Positions 8,839-17,962 of a stretch of 47,878 bases of DNA are shown here, in pieces. The first letter of the stretch is position 1. Each line of letters starts with the position of its first letter. Both the position numbers and the translations under genes were made by a program. The notes beneath the pieces were generated by a model, which saw only the letters and a list, made by a program, of their open reading frames with translations, did no database searches and had not been told where the DNA came from. Source of the stretch: Candidatus Accumulibacter conexus (GTDB lineage: Bacteria > Pseudomonadota > Gammaproteobacteria > Burkholderiales > Rhodocyclaceae); the NCBI GenBank assembly GCA_017592775.1, contig JAGFNJ010000041.1, positions 1 to 47,878 of the forward strand, written 5' to 3'.

Positions 8839-10230
8839 TCAGGCCACCAGCGCCTGCCCCAAGGGCGACTCCAGCAGCGCTTCCACCTGCGCGGCCGTTG
8901 GCGGCACGGCGCCGCGGCCAATGCCGACATGCTCGAACCCTTGCGCACGCATCCAGGTCGGGTCGTACAGATTGCGGCCGTCCAGAACCAGCGGCTGGGC
9001 CAGTGCCTCGCGCAGGCGTACGAAGTCGGGGCTGCGAAACTCGCGCCATTCCGTCACCAGCAGCAGCGCCGAGGCTCCCTGCGCGGCTTCGTAGGGGTCG
9101 GCACACAGGGTCAGCCCGGCGCGCCCCGGCAAGCGCGCAGCCACCGCGGGCACCGCCACTGGGTCGAAAGCGCGCACGGTGGCGCCGCGCGCCAGCAGCG
9201 CGTCAATGATCAGGAGGCTGGGCGCCTCGCGCAGATCGTCGGTGCAGGGCTTGAAGGCCAGGCCCCACAGCGTGAATGTGAGCCCATCCAGCCGTTCACC
9301 AAAGCGCGCGACGATGCGCTCGACCAGCAGCAGGCGCTGGCGTTCATTGATCTGCTGCACCTCGTCCAGTAGCCCGAGGCGCAGGCCCGTGCCCTCGGCC
9401 ATATGGCGCAGTGCCTGCACGTCCTTGGGCAGGCAGGAGCCGCCCCAGCCGCAGCCGGCATACAGGAACTGGTGGCCGATGCGCGGATCGCTGCCGATGC
9501 CCAGCCGCACTTGCTCGATGTCGGCGCCCAGGCACTCGGCCAGGCCGGCCATCTCGTTCATGAAGCTGATGCGTGCGGCCAGCATCGCGTTGGCTACGTA
9601 TTTGCACATCTCGGCGCTGCGGCGGTCCATCACCAGCATGCGGTCGCGGTTGCGAAGAAACGGCGCATAGAGGGCGCGCATCAGGAGCGTGGCCTGCTCG
9701 TCAGCGGAGCCGACCACCACGCGGTCGGGTCGCATGAAGTCCTCGATGGCCACGCCTTCCTTGAGGAACTCGGGGTTGGCGACCACCGCAAAGGGCAGCA
9801 GCGTTGCGCGCGTGCGCAGTTCGGCGGCGATGACCTGTTGTACCCGCTCGGCCGTGCCCACCGGCACCGTGCTCTTGTCGACCACGACCTTGTAGTCGCG
9901 CATATGGCGGCCGATGCTGCGGGCCGCGGCCAGTACATGTTCGATCTCGGCCGAGCCGTCCTCGCTGGCCGGCGTGCCGACGGCGATGAAGACGATCGTG
10001 CCGTGATTGACGCCATGCTCGGCATCCAGCGTGAACTGCAGCCGCTCGGCCGCGGCATTGCGGCCGATCAGTTCGTCCAGCCCCGGCTCGTGGATGGGCA
10101 CTTCGCCCGCCTGCAGCATGTCCACCCGTGCGGGGTCCACGTCTACGCAAACGACGCTGTTTCCCATGTCGGCCAGGCAGGCCGCCGTGACGAGGCCGAC
10201 ATAGCCGGCGCCAAAGACCGAAACTTTCAT
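8839..10230 (-). CDS. ugd: UDP-glucose 6-dehydrogenase
   Basis: Oxidises UDP-glucose to UDP-glucuronate with two NAD. The 463-residue protein has the N-terminal Rossmann motif GAGYVGLVTAACLADMG, the KSTVPVG and NPEFLKEG motifs, and the catalytic-cysteine segment GCGWGGSCLPKD (about residues 258-269). A second Rossmann-like domain containing LWGLAFKPCTDDLREAPS follows. Its ATG overlaps the stop of the GT28 glycosyltransferase by four bases, and psd lies further upstream, so these three probably form one operon. The neighbourhood suggests the UDP-glucuronate is used for a glycolipid rather than a capsule; that is inference. Confidence 0.95.
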   Translation of the reverse strand: MKVSVFGAGYVGLVTAACLADMGNSVVCVDVDPARVDMLQAGEVPIHEPGLDELIGRNAAAERLQFTLDAEHGVNHGTIVFIAVGTPASEDGSAEIEHVLAAARSIGRHMRDYKVVVDKSTVPVGTAERVQQVIAAELRTRATLLPFAVVANPEFLKEGVAIEDFMRPDRVVVGSADEQATLLMRALYAPFLRNRDRMLVMDRRSAEMCKYVANAMLAARISFMNEMAGLAECLGADIEQVRLGIGSDPRIGHQFLYAGCGWGGSCLPKDVQALRHMAEGTGLRLGLLDEVQQINERQRLLLVERIVARFGERLDGLTFTLWGLAFKPCTDDLREAPSLLIIDALLARGATVRAFDPVAVPAVAARLPGRAGLTLCADPYEAAQGASALLLVTEWREFRSPDFVRLREALAQPLVLDGRNLYDPTWMRAQGFEHVGIGRGAVPPTAAQVEALLESPLGQALVA

Positions 10231-11507
10231 GATCGTTTCACCTGCATGCTGTTGCCAAGCGGGACGGTACGTGCGAGTGGGGCCGCACCCTGCGGCATCA
10301 GACCGGCCGTATGGGGTCGGCTGGCGGAGCGCGCAGCCTCATTGAGAAGCCGTTCGAGGATCTCGGGCACCTCGAAGATGGCGCGGTTCTCGAGGCGCGC
10401 CACACGCTTGCGGTAGTACTGCAGCTGCGCACGCAAGGCCTTGACCCCATTGCGGATCTCGGCCACCGAACGCAGCACCACTCCCAGACCTTCATCACGC
10501 AACCAGTGCGCGTTGTAGCGCTCCTGCGGCATCACGCCGGACCCGTCGAAACTGATTACCGGCAGCCCGCAGTGCAGGGCCTCGCTGAGGCTGCCGGGGC
10601 CGGGTTTGCCGATGAAGTAGTCACCCAGGCGCAGCAGCGCCGCCATCTGTTCGGTGTAGCCGTGCGCAATCTGGCGCCGTCCACCGGAGGACTCACGCTC
10701 CAGCCGTTGGCGCAAGGCCTCGTTGCGGCCACACAACAGGATCAGTTGCTCCTCGGGCAAGGCGCGCGCAATTCGCAGCATCTGCATCGACCCCTGGCCA
10801 CCGAAGCTGACGATGCCGACCGGATCACTCGGGTCCAGCCCCAACTCGCGCAGCGCCAGCTCGCGCGCCGATGGTGCGGGCGTTGCGGCGTAGAAGCCAG
10901 GATGCAGCAGCATGCCGGACACTTGCGAGATCTGGGCATCGGTGTAGCCGGCGACGCGCGCCTGCTGATGGGCGCGGGCGCTGCCGACGATCAGGTGCTG
11001 TTGCTGGCCGCGCTCGATCCAGAAGTGCGGCGGCGCATCGGCGATGTCGGTCAGCAGGGTCGCGAAGGGAACGTCCGGCAATGCGCTGGCCAGCGAATCG
11101 TACAGGCAGCGGTTGAAATTGGGGACCAGCGACAACACCAACTGCGGCCTGGTGGTGCGCCAGTGCTGCTGCAGCGCACGCACCAGAGGCCGGTGCGCGA
11201 GGCGGATCAGCAACTGCAGCAGGCGCAGCTCATGGCTCATGCCGTAGGTCCAGCCGCGTGCCAGGCGTCCGTTGTAGAAGTCCTCGGGGGCGCAGCCGAG
11301 CGCACGCTGGAATCGCTGGCCGGGATCGATGGCAGCGAACAGATTGACGAGGCTTGCCGACCAGGGGCGCTGCTGCTGCTTGAAGACCGTCTGCAAGGCA
11401 CGGGCCGCGGCCCGGTGGCCGCCGCCGGCGTCGAAGTAGACCAGCGTGATGCGTTTGGCGAAGTCATCCATGGCCGCCAGCATGCGCGGCTGCGGTGACC
11501 CTGGCAT
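10227..11507 (-). CDS. GT28-family glycosyltransferase, MGDG-synthase/MurG-like
   Basis: A GT-B glycosyltransferase of about 426 residues. The N-terminal domain begins ITLVYFDAGGGHRAAARAL, the nucleotide-independent acceptor domain typical of diacylglycerol glycosyltransferases and MurG. The C-terminal donor domain has GIVSFGGQGSMQMLRIA, LILLCGRNEALRQRL, and GKPGPGSLSEALHCGLPVIS, the conserved sugar-nucleotide loop. It probably transfers glucose, galactose or glucuronate to diacylglycerol at the inner membrane; the donor cannot be read from sequence. The start is either the ATG at 11507, with AGG upstream, or an internal ATG at 11471 (MDDFAKRITL). It overlaps ugd and follows psd on the same strand. 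Confidence 0.85.
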   Translation of the reverse strand: MPGSPQPRMLAAMDDFAKRITLVYFDAGGGHRAAARALQTVFKQQQRPWSASLVNLFAAIDPGQRFQRALGCAPEDFYNGRLARGWTYGMSHELRLLQLLIRLAHRPLVRALQQHWRTTRPQLVLSLVPNFNRCLYDSLASALPDVPFATLLTDIADAPPHFWIERGQQQHLIVGSARAHQQARVAGYTDAQISQVSGMLLHPGFYAATPAPSARELALRELGLDPSDPVGIVSFGGQGSMQMLRIARALPEEQLILLCGRNEALRQRLERESSGGRRQIAHGYTEQMAALLRLGDYFIGKPGPGSLSEALHCGLPVISFDGSGVMPQERYNAHWLRDEGLGVVLRSVAEIRNGVKALRAQLQYYRKRVARLENRAIFEVPEILERLLNEAARSASRPHTAGLMPQGAAPLARTVPLGNSMQVKRS

Positions 11508-11547
11508 GACGCCTGCGGGACATTTTCGTGACGGCCGACTGGCGGGC

Positions 11548-12411
11548 CTAGCCGGGCAGGCGCAGCAGCGCCTGCCCGGCCATCACCCGCGCGCCGGGCT
11601 CAATGCCCGGCAGCAGCTCGAAGCCCTTGGGCGCGAACAGCAGAATGGTGGAACCATGCTGGAACCAGCCCAGTTCATCACCCTTGCGAATCGCGGCGTT
11701 GCAGGGCATCTCGTTGGGACCGCGCCAGCGCAGATGGAGCAACACGTCGACAAAGTGCAGGCGGATGCTGGCCACCAGGATGGCAGCCACCGGTACCAGG
11801 GCGATCTCGTGGCGGCCCGGCGTCAGACGCGCGCGCAGCACGGCACGCTCATTGCGACAGAACAGGCGCTGCACGCGCTTGAGCGCGATGGGGTTGACGT
11901 TCCACGTGTCGCCGCTGATGTAGGTGACATGCTCCACAGTGCCGTCATGCGGCGCATGGAAGCGGTGGTACATGCTGGATGTCAGGCGCAGCGTGATGAA
12001 GACGCCGTCGCGGAATGCGGTCGTGTCCTGCGTCGGGCCAAACAGTTCCTCGAGCCGGTAGGGAAAGCCCTTGGCCTGGAATGCGGTACTGCCTTCCACT
12101 TGGCCGCAGGCGCCGACGATGCCGTCGCTGGGGCTGACCAGCCGGGTGGGATCGGGATCTGCGGGGCGCGCGTCCTCGACCAGCGCGCGCGTGAAGCAGG
12201 CGTGCAGGCTGTCGAAGCGCTGCTCACGGGCGTCACTGAGGTCGAGATCGGTGAACAGGCGCCAGACGCCGATCGACAGCCGCGCCAGCCAGGGGCTGCG
12301 CAGTTGGCTGAACCAGCCCATCCAGCGCGTCAGCAGCGCTCGCGGCACACGATTGGTCAGCAGGAAGTTCAGATCCTCTTGCAGCAGCACCTTTCTCAGG
12401 GTCTTTCTCAT
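11548..12411 (-). CDS. psd: Phosphatidylserine decarboxylase-family proenzyme
   Basis: Converts phosphatidylserine to phosphatidylethanolamine by means of a pyruvoyl group created by self-cleavage. The 287-residue protein shows SPSDGIVGACGQV, YHRFHAPHDGTVEHVTYISG with the conserved catalytic His, and FQHGSTILLFAPKG near the C-terminus. The cleavage motif is usually LGST and here reads HGST, so the processing Ser is kept but the preceding residue is unusual. It heads a minus-strand operon with the GT28 gene and ugd. The start codon is 3 bp from a Pho-box-like repeat that faces the other way. Separation from pssA and the company of glycolipid genes suggest a specialised second Psd. Confidence 0.85.
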   Translation of the reverse strand: MRKTLRKVLLQEDLNFLLTNRVPRALLTRWMGWFSQLRSPWLARLSIGVWRLFTDLDLSDAREQRFDSLHACFTRALVEDARPADPDPTRLVSPSDGIVGACGQVEGSTAFQAKGFPYRLEELFGPTQDTTAFRDGVFITLRLTSSMYHRFHAPHDGTVEHVTYISGDTWNVNPIALKRVQRLFCRNERAVLRARLTPGRHEIALVPVAAILVASIRLHFVDVLLHLRWRGPNEMPCNAAIRKGDELGWFQHGSTILLFAPKGFELLPGIEPGARVMAGQALLRLPG

Positions 12412-12412
12412 G

Positions 12413-12430
12413 CGGTCATTGGCTTGTCAA
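12413..12430 (+). promoter_or_regulatory. Pho-box-like direct repeat with -10 element, driving the aminotransferase
   Basis: The 18-mer contains GTCA at 12415 and again at 12426, exactly 11 bp apart (GTCATTGGCTTGTCA). It matches the enterobacterial consensus CTGTCATAAAWCTGTCAT at 12 of 18 positions. Exactly 10 bp downstream is TACACA (12441-12446), a usable -10, which is the spacing seen in PhoB-activated promoters. The ATG of the aminotransferase is at 12473. PhoB binding is inferred. Confidence 0.6.
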
Positions 12431-12472
12431 AGTGGCTTGGTACACAGGCGGCATCGTCAACAGGCCGCTCCC

Positions 12473-14122
12473 ATGGAACAACAAACCATTGCTCTCATCA
12501 CCCTCGGCGCTGCACTGAGTCTGGCGCTGCCATGGCTGCGGCGTCGGCTGCAGCTTTCGCGCGCCAAGCACCGCTCGCTGGCTGGCCACTCCCGCCTGGC
12601 CAGGCGCGTGGCCAGCCTGCTGCCGGGCTATGCCTACGGCGAGGCGCGCTTCTTCGCTGCCGACGACGCACCGCGCGAGCTGCAGGCCCAGCGCCGTGCC
12701 GGCTTCGAGCGTCTGTGCGCTGAATTCGCCGCACGCTTCGGCCGCGGCGCCGAGATGAGCGCGATGGCGCGCCAGCATATGCCCGATCTGCAGTTCACCA
12801 GCCGCTATCGCGTACCCTTCCAGTTCAGCCCCTATCTGTGCGAACGGTTGCGCATGAGCAGTTTCCTGCAGCGTTCGCACGGCCTCGAAGTCGAGGACGT
12901 GGATGGCAATACGCTGATCGACCTGACCGGTTCCTACGGTGTCAATCTGCTCGGCCATGAGGTCTACAAGCAGTGCATTGCGGAAGGCGCCGCGCTGGTG
13001 CGTGACCTCGGGCCTGTACTGGGGGCCTACCACCCGTGCGTGCTGGAGAACGTACAGCGCCTCGTGCGCATCGCCGGGCAGGATCAGGTCTCGTTTCACA
13101 TGTCCGGCACCGAGGCGGTGATGCAGGCGGTGCGCCTGGCGCGTCATCACACGCGGCGTTCGCACTTGGTGCGCTTCTGTGGTGCCTATCACGGCTGGTG
13201 GGAAGACGTGCAGCCCGGCCCCGGCAACCCGCTGCCACCGCGCCACACTTACACACTGCAGGACATGAGCCCGCGGGCACTGAAGGTGCTGCGAACCCGA
13301 CGTGACATTGCCTGCGTGCTCATCAATCCCCTGCAGGGTCTGCATCCCAATGCAGCGGCTCCAGGCGATGCGTCGCTGATCGACAGCAGTCGCTGCGCCG
13401 CCTTTGACCGCGAGGCTTACACACGCTGGCTGCACGAGCTGCGCCAAGTGTGCAGCGAGCGCGGCATCGTGCTGATCTTCGACGAGATCTTTCTCGGCTT
13501 CCGGCTCGCGCCCGGAGGCGCGCAGGAATATTTCGGGGTTCGGGCCGACATGGTCACTTACGGCAAGACGCTCGGCGGCGGCCTGCCGGTCGGCGTCGTT
13601 TGCGGCCGCAGCGATCTGATGCAGCGCTACCGCGAAGACCGGCCGGCCGACATCTGTTTTGCCCGTGGCACCTTCAACAGCCACCCTTATGTGATGGGCG
13701 CCATGAAGGCCTTCCTGGACCGGATGGAAACGCCCGCGGTGCGCCGTCTCTACGACGGCCTGGACGACCGCTGGAACGGTCGGGCAGCCCGGATCAACGA
13801 GCAGCTGGCGCAAGCCGGGGTGCCGGTGCGCGTGGCGAATCTCTCGACCATCTGGACCGTGCTGTATGCGCAGCCCTCGCGCTACAACTGGATGCTGCAG
13901 TTCTATCTGCGTCGCGAAGGCCTGCTGCTCAGTTGGGTGGGCAGCGGACGCCTGATCTTCAGCCTGAACTTCAACGACGCGGCCTTCGAGGATGTGGCTC
14001 GGCGCTTCGTTGCCGCGGCTCGCACGATGCAGGCTGACGGCTGGTGGTGGCAGGACGCCACGCAGAGCAACCGCTCCATAAAAAGCGGAATCCTGCGTGA
14101 GACGCTCGCTCGGCTGTGGTGA
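12473..14122 (+). CDS. Class III PLP aminotransferase with N-terminal membrane anchor
   Basis: A 549-residue fold-type I PLP enzyme related to glutamate-1-semialdehyde aminomutase and to aminotransferase domains of polyketide synthases. It begins with a hydrophobic anchor (TIALITLGAALSLALPWL, about residues 4-21) followed by a basic stretch. Recognisable motifs are SFHMSGTEAVMQAVRLAR (cofactor phosphate-binding region), FCGAYHGWWEDV, LIFDEIFLGFR (the Asp contacting the PLP ring nitrogen) and TYGKTLGGGLPVG with the Schiff-base Lys. Soluble relatives lack the anchor, so the substrate may be a membrane lipid or acyl chain. Placement between psd and an Mpo1-like gene, behind a Pho-box-like promoter, supports a lipid role. 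The longer upstream frame is antisense to psd and rejected. Confidence 0.85.
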   Translation: MEQQTIALITLGAALSLALPWLRRRLQLSRAKHRSLAGHSRLARRVASLLPGYAYGEARFFAADDAPRELQAQRRAGFERLCAEFAARFGRGAEMSAMARQHMPDLQFTSRYRVPFQFSPYLCERLRMSSFLQRSHGLEVEDVDGNTLIDLTGSYGVNLLGHEVYKQCIAEGAALVRDLGPVLGAYHPCVLENVQRLVRIAGQDQVSFHMSGTEAVMQAVRLARHHTRRSHLVRFCGAYHGWWEDVQPGPGNPLPPRHTYTLQDMSPRALKVLRTRRDIACVLINPLQGLHPNAAAPGDASLIDSSRCAAFDREAYTRWLHELRQVCSERGIVLIFDEIFLGFRLAPGGAQEYFGVRADMVTYGKTLGGGLPVGVVCGRSDLMQRYREDRPADICFARGTFNSHPYVMGAMKAFLDRMETPAVRRLYDGLDDRWNGRAARINEQLAQAGVPVRVANLSTIWTVLYAQPSRYNWMLQFYLRREGLLLSWVGSGRLIFSLNFNDAAFEDVARRFVAAARTMQADGWWWQDATQSNRSIKSGILRETLARLW

Positions 14123-14126
14123 GGCT

Positions 14127-14735
14127 TCAAGCCTGCCGTGCATGTGACATGGGGTCCAGCCGCTCGCCCTTGAGCAGGTGCAGTGGCGCCTTGTAGTAGA
14201 GGCTGATGTCGTGGAAGGGGTCGGTGATGATTTTCACGGCCCAGGCCAGACCGGTCAGCGGGCCATCGCGCAGACAGAGTTGGGCGACGCGCAACAGCAG
14301 GCCGGCAATGCCCAGCGAGAGCCAGGCGATGCCGACATCGTGGACATAGTCCGCGAGACCTTGGGCAGGCTCGATCAGTCCGAACAGCGACGGTTGCAAC
14401 CACAGAAGCAGCGGCAGCAAGGCCCAGGCGCTCAGCAGCACGATCTTGCGTCGCATGTTGTAGCCGACCTTGATCGCTTCCTTGTACTCGTCGCTGACCT
14501 GATTCACCTCGTCGAAGCCACGCGGCTCGAAGAAGAAGTGACCGGTCTGGCGAGTGACCATCGAGACGCCCCAGGCCACCAGGGCTGCCAGCGCGGGATC
14601 CACGAGCAGCAGGCCGTAGGCCACCAGGAAACTGATGGCACTGATCAGATGCAACGTCTGGTTGACGCGGCTCTGGTGGTAGAAGCGATGGTCGTCCCAG
14701 CGCTGAGTCTCGAGCAATATAAGGAAGTTCTTCAC
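14127..14735 (-). CDS. Mpo1-like (DUF962-type) multi-pass membrane protein
   Basis: A 202-residue integral membrane protein with about four hydrophobic segments (TLHLISAISFLVAYGLLLV, ALAALVAWGVSMV, IVLLSAWALLPLLLWL, GIAWLSLGIAGLLLRV). The N-terminal part carries the pattern YHxxxxNxxxHxI (YHQSRVNQTLHLI) and further on TGHFFFEP. These are the His-containing elements of the Mpo1/DUF962 family, whose yeast member is an iron-dependent dioxygenase acting on 2-hydroxy fatty acids. A fatty-acyl or sphingoid-like substrate is therefore plausible. It is convergent with the aminotransferase, with 4 bp between the stops, and is preceded by its own Pho-box-like repeat. The family call is by motif only. 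Confidence 0.6.
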   Translation of the reverse strand: MKNFLILLETQRWDDHRFYHQSRVNQTLHLISAISFLVAYGLLLVDPALAALVAWGVSMVTRQTGHFFFEPRGFDEVNQVSDEYKEAIKVGYNMRRKIVLLSAWALLPLLLWLQPSLFGLIEPAQGLADYVHDVGIAWLSLGIAGLLLRVAQLCLRDGPLTGLAWAVKIITDPFHDISLYYKAPLHLLKGERLDPMSHARQA

Positions 14736-14816
14736 GGGCTACCTCTTTGTCGGTGATGGGTGAAGCGCCGGGCCAGGGAAGGAGGGCGGACGCGGTCCCG
14801 ATGCTGCACGGCTCGG

Positions 14817-14834
14817 GTGACTGCGCCATGACGA
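14817..14834 (-). promoter_or_regulatory. Pho-box-like direct repeat facing the Mpo1-like gene
   Basis: On the minus strand GTCA occurs twice with exactly 11 bp spacing (GTCATGGCGCAGTCA, 14832 down to 14818), about 10 of 18 matches to the Pho-box consensus. A weak -10 candidate CAGCAT (14806-14801) follows after 10 bp. It lies about 80 bp upstream of the Mpo1-like start and is adjacent to an oppositely directed repeat. Confidence 0.5.
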
Positions 14835-14838
14835 TTCG

Positions 14839-14868
14839 ATGTCCGAGCGCTGTCAAGCGACTTGTCAC
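14839..14868 (+). promoter_or_regulatory. Pho-box-like triple repeat upstream of the first GT4 gene
   Basis: GTCC (14841) and GTCA (14852) are 11 bp apart within ATGTCC-GAGCG-CTGTCAA, giving 11 of 18 consensus matches. A third TTGTCAC follows at 14862-14868, 12 bp on. The cluster overlaps the most upstream possible start of the glycosyltransferase, which argues for the ATG at 14902. Confidence 0.5.
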
Positions 14869-14901
14869 GCAATCGTCGCTTGCAAGCAGCAGTATCCGCG
14901 T

Positions 14902-16140
<1,239 letters not shown>

Positions 16141-16206
16141 GTGGATGGCCCGGCCGGCAACCATGCGTACGGCTGCGCGACCGTTTCGTGAGCAGCCGCC
16201 GTCGTT

Positions 16207-16235
16207 TCGTAACCGCAAGGTCATTCGTTCGTCAC
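16207..16235 (+). promoter_or_regulatory. Pho-box-like triple repeat upstream of the GT4-PlcP pair
   Basis: GTAA (16209), GTCA (16220) and GTCA (16231) recur every 11 bp. The last two form GTCATTCGTTCGTCA, about 10 of 18 matches to the Pho-box consensus. GAGAAT (16246-16251), a 4-of-6 match to a -10, lies 10 bp further on. The predicted start near 16258 would give a leader of about 230 nt before the second GT4 gene, covering a short open frame. Confidence 0.6.
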
Positions 16236-16249
16236 GCAGAGTTTCGAGA

Positions 16250-16489
16250 ATGAAAAGCCCTGAAGACACGATGAAGGACCTCATGGAACAGCAGCTCACT
16301 CCTTGCAGCACGCCGGGCACCGCGCTGTACCGTGCGTGGGGCAACGCGCAGGCACACGACAGGCCGGGCTGCCGCCTGGCTGGTTCCGGCCGCTCGCCGA
16401 TTCATCCCGGTCACCGCGGCCGTCCAGCGTGGTTGCTCCACCCGGCGCCGAAAGTCGGTAGGCGCCGTTGCCGCGGGGGTGCGCGATGA
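16250..16489 (+). CDS. Possible small open reading frame in the GT4-plcP leader
   Basis: An ATG at 16250 opens a 79-codon frame (MKSPEDTMKDLMEQQLTP...) whose TGA overlaps the ATG of the following glycosyltransferase (ATGA at 16486-16489). The four-base overlap suggests translational coupling, but the C-terminal half is Arg/Gly/Pro-rich and looks like random GC-rich translation. The ATG also sits within the proposed -10, so an internal ATG at 16271 would be the more realistic start. Otherwise this is simply a long untranslated leader. No family recognised. Confidence 0.2.
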   Translation: MKSPEDTMKDLMEQQLTPCSTPGTALYRAWGNAQAHDRPGCRLAGSGRSPIHPGHRGRPAWLLHPAPKVGRRRCRGGAR

Positions 16490-17775
16490 CGGGAGTCAAC
16501 TCGACACCGCTCGCGAGCGGCTTGCCAATCGCTCCCGGGCTGCGCGTGCTGATGCTCAGCGACGTCTATTTCCCGCGTGTCAACGGCGTCTCGACGTCGA
16601 TCCAGACGTTTCGAGCCACCTTGGCCAACCTCGGCATTCAGGTCACGCTGGTTGCCCCGGACTACCCCAACAGCGCGAAAGGCAACGACGAACGGTGCGT
16701 CATGCGGGTACCGTCACGAGCGGTGCCGGGCGATCCGGAAGATCGCCTGATGTCCCTGCGTGCGCTCCATCACCTCGATCGAGTCCTCGCTGGCACGAGC
16801 TTCGATCTGGTGCATGTGCAGACGCCTTTTGCTGCGCACTATGCGTCGTTGCGGTTGGCGCGCAAGCGCCACCTGCCGTGCCTGGCCACCTACCACACGC
16901 ATTTCGAGGAGTATCTCGCCCACTATGTCCCGCTGCTGCCGCACTCCTGGCTGCGAACGGCGGCGCGCACCGTGGCGCGCCGGCAGTGTAACGCGCTCGA
17001 TGCTGTGGTCGTGCCGTCGGAGCCGATGCGCGACACGCTGCGCGAGTATGGTGTCCGCGTACCGTTGCAGGTGATTCCCACCGGAGTGCCCGAGTCCCAG
17101 TTCGCTCGCGGTGACGGTATGCGCTTCTGTGTGCGCCACGGCATTTCACCTCGCCGCCGCGTCGTCCTGTTCGTCGGGCGCGCCGCCCATGAGAAGAATA
17201 TCGGCTTCTTGCTGAACATGCTGGCACGCGCGTGCATGGCGGAACCCGAGTTGCTGCTGGTAGTCGCTGCCGATGGACCGGCGCTTCGTGACTTGCGGTC
17301 GCAGGCGACAGCGCTTGGTCTGGAAGCGCATGTGCTGTTTGTCGGCTACCTTGACCGGAATACGGATCTACGCGACTGCTACGCCGCCGCCGAGGTCTTC
17401 GTCTTCGCTTCACAGACCGAGACGCAGGGTCTCGTCCTGCTCGAAGCGCTGGCCAGTGGTCTGCCGGTACTCGCGATCGCGGCCCTCGGCACGCGCTCGA
17501 TCGTTGATCCGGGACGCGGCGCGGTCGCGGCAGCGACGACGCCGGATGCGTTCGCAGAGCAACTGATCGACCTGCTCGGCAACCGGCAGCGGCTTGCCGA
17601 ACTCGCGGCTGCGGGCCCGAGCTTCGCTCGCGAGTGGGCTGCCGATCGGCCGGCGCGGCAGTTGGCCGGTCTGTATCGGAGCTTGATCGCTCACCGGGCG
17701 TCTCTCGGCCCACGGCAGAGAGAGGTGACCCCGAGCGTGGACGCTCGGTCGATCAAGATGGAGGGCACGACATGA
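16486..17775 (+). CDS. GT4 diacylglycerol glycosyltransferase, Agt-like
   Basis: A 429-residue GT-B enzyme. It starts RVLMLSDVYFPRVNGVSTSI and contains LATYHTHFEEYLAHYVPLL, a segment characteristic of 1,2-diacylglycerol 3-glucosyltransferases and of the Agt enzymes encoded beside plcP. The donor domain has VVLFVGRAAHEKNIGFLL and FASQTETQGLVLLEALASGLPV. In marine and soil proteobacteria Agt makes monoglucosyl and glucuronosyl diacylglycerol during phosphate limitation. The start at 16486 has GGGGGTG just upstream and is preferred over a TTG at 16468. It lies 187 bp before the PlcP-type gene on the same strand, behind a Pho-box-like repeat. Confidence 0.85.
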   Translation: MTGVNSTPLASGLPIAPGLRVLMLSDVYFPRVNGVSTSIQTFRATLANLGIQVTLVAPDYPNSAKGNDERCVMRVPSRAVPGDPEDRLMSLRALHHLDRVLAGTSFDLVHVQTPFAAHYASLRLARKRHLPCLATYHTHFEEYLAHYVPLLPHSWLRTAARTVARRQCNALDAVVVPSEPMRDTLREYGVRVPLQVIPTGVPESQFARGDGMRFCVRHGISPRRRVVLFVGRAAHEKNIGFLLNMLARACMAEPELLLVVAADGPALRDLRSQATALGLEAHVLFVGYLDRNTDLRDCYAAAEVFVFASQTETQGLVLLEALASGLPVLAIAALGTRSIVDPGRGAVAAATTPDAFAEQLIDLLGNRQRLAELAAAGPSFAREWAADRPARQLAGLYRSLIAHRASLGPRQREVTPSVDARSIKMEGTT

Positions 17776-17962
17776 CCAGGAACGTGGCCGGCTTCGTGCT
17801 CCGTGGACCGCGAGCCGCCGTCGCCACGCGGATCGCACCACGAAGTGGAAGCCTTGGCGGCGCTGCGACGCCGAGCGCCGGGGGATCATGCGACAGCCGG
17901 GCCGTACGCCCTGCGCGCGCGAGGTCCTCGGACATGCGGGGATTGCCGCAGGGACTGCGCCC

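Noticed and set aside
14839-14901. Upstream ATG for the first GT4 gene
   Set aside because: It falls inside the repeated TGTC elements and adds residues unlike the family; the ATG at 14902 is preferred.
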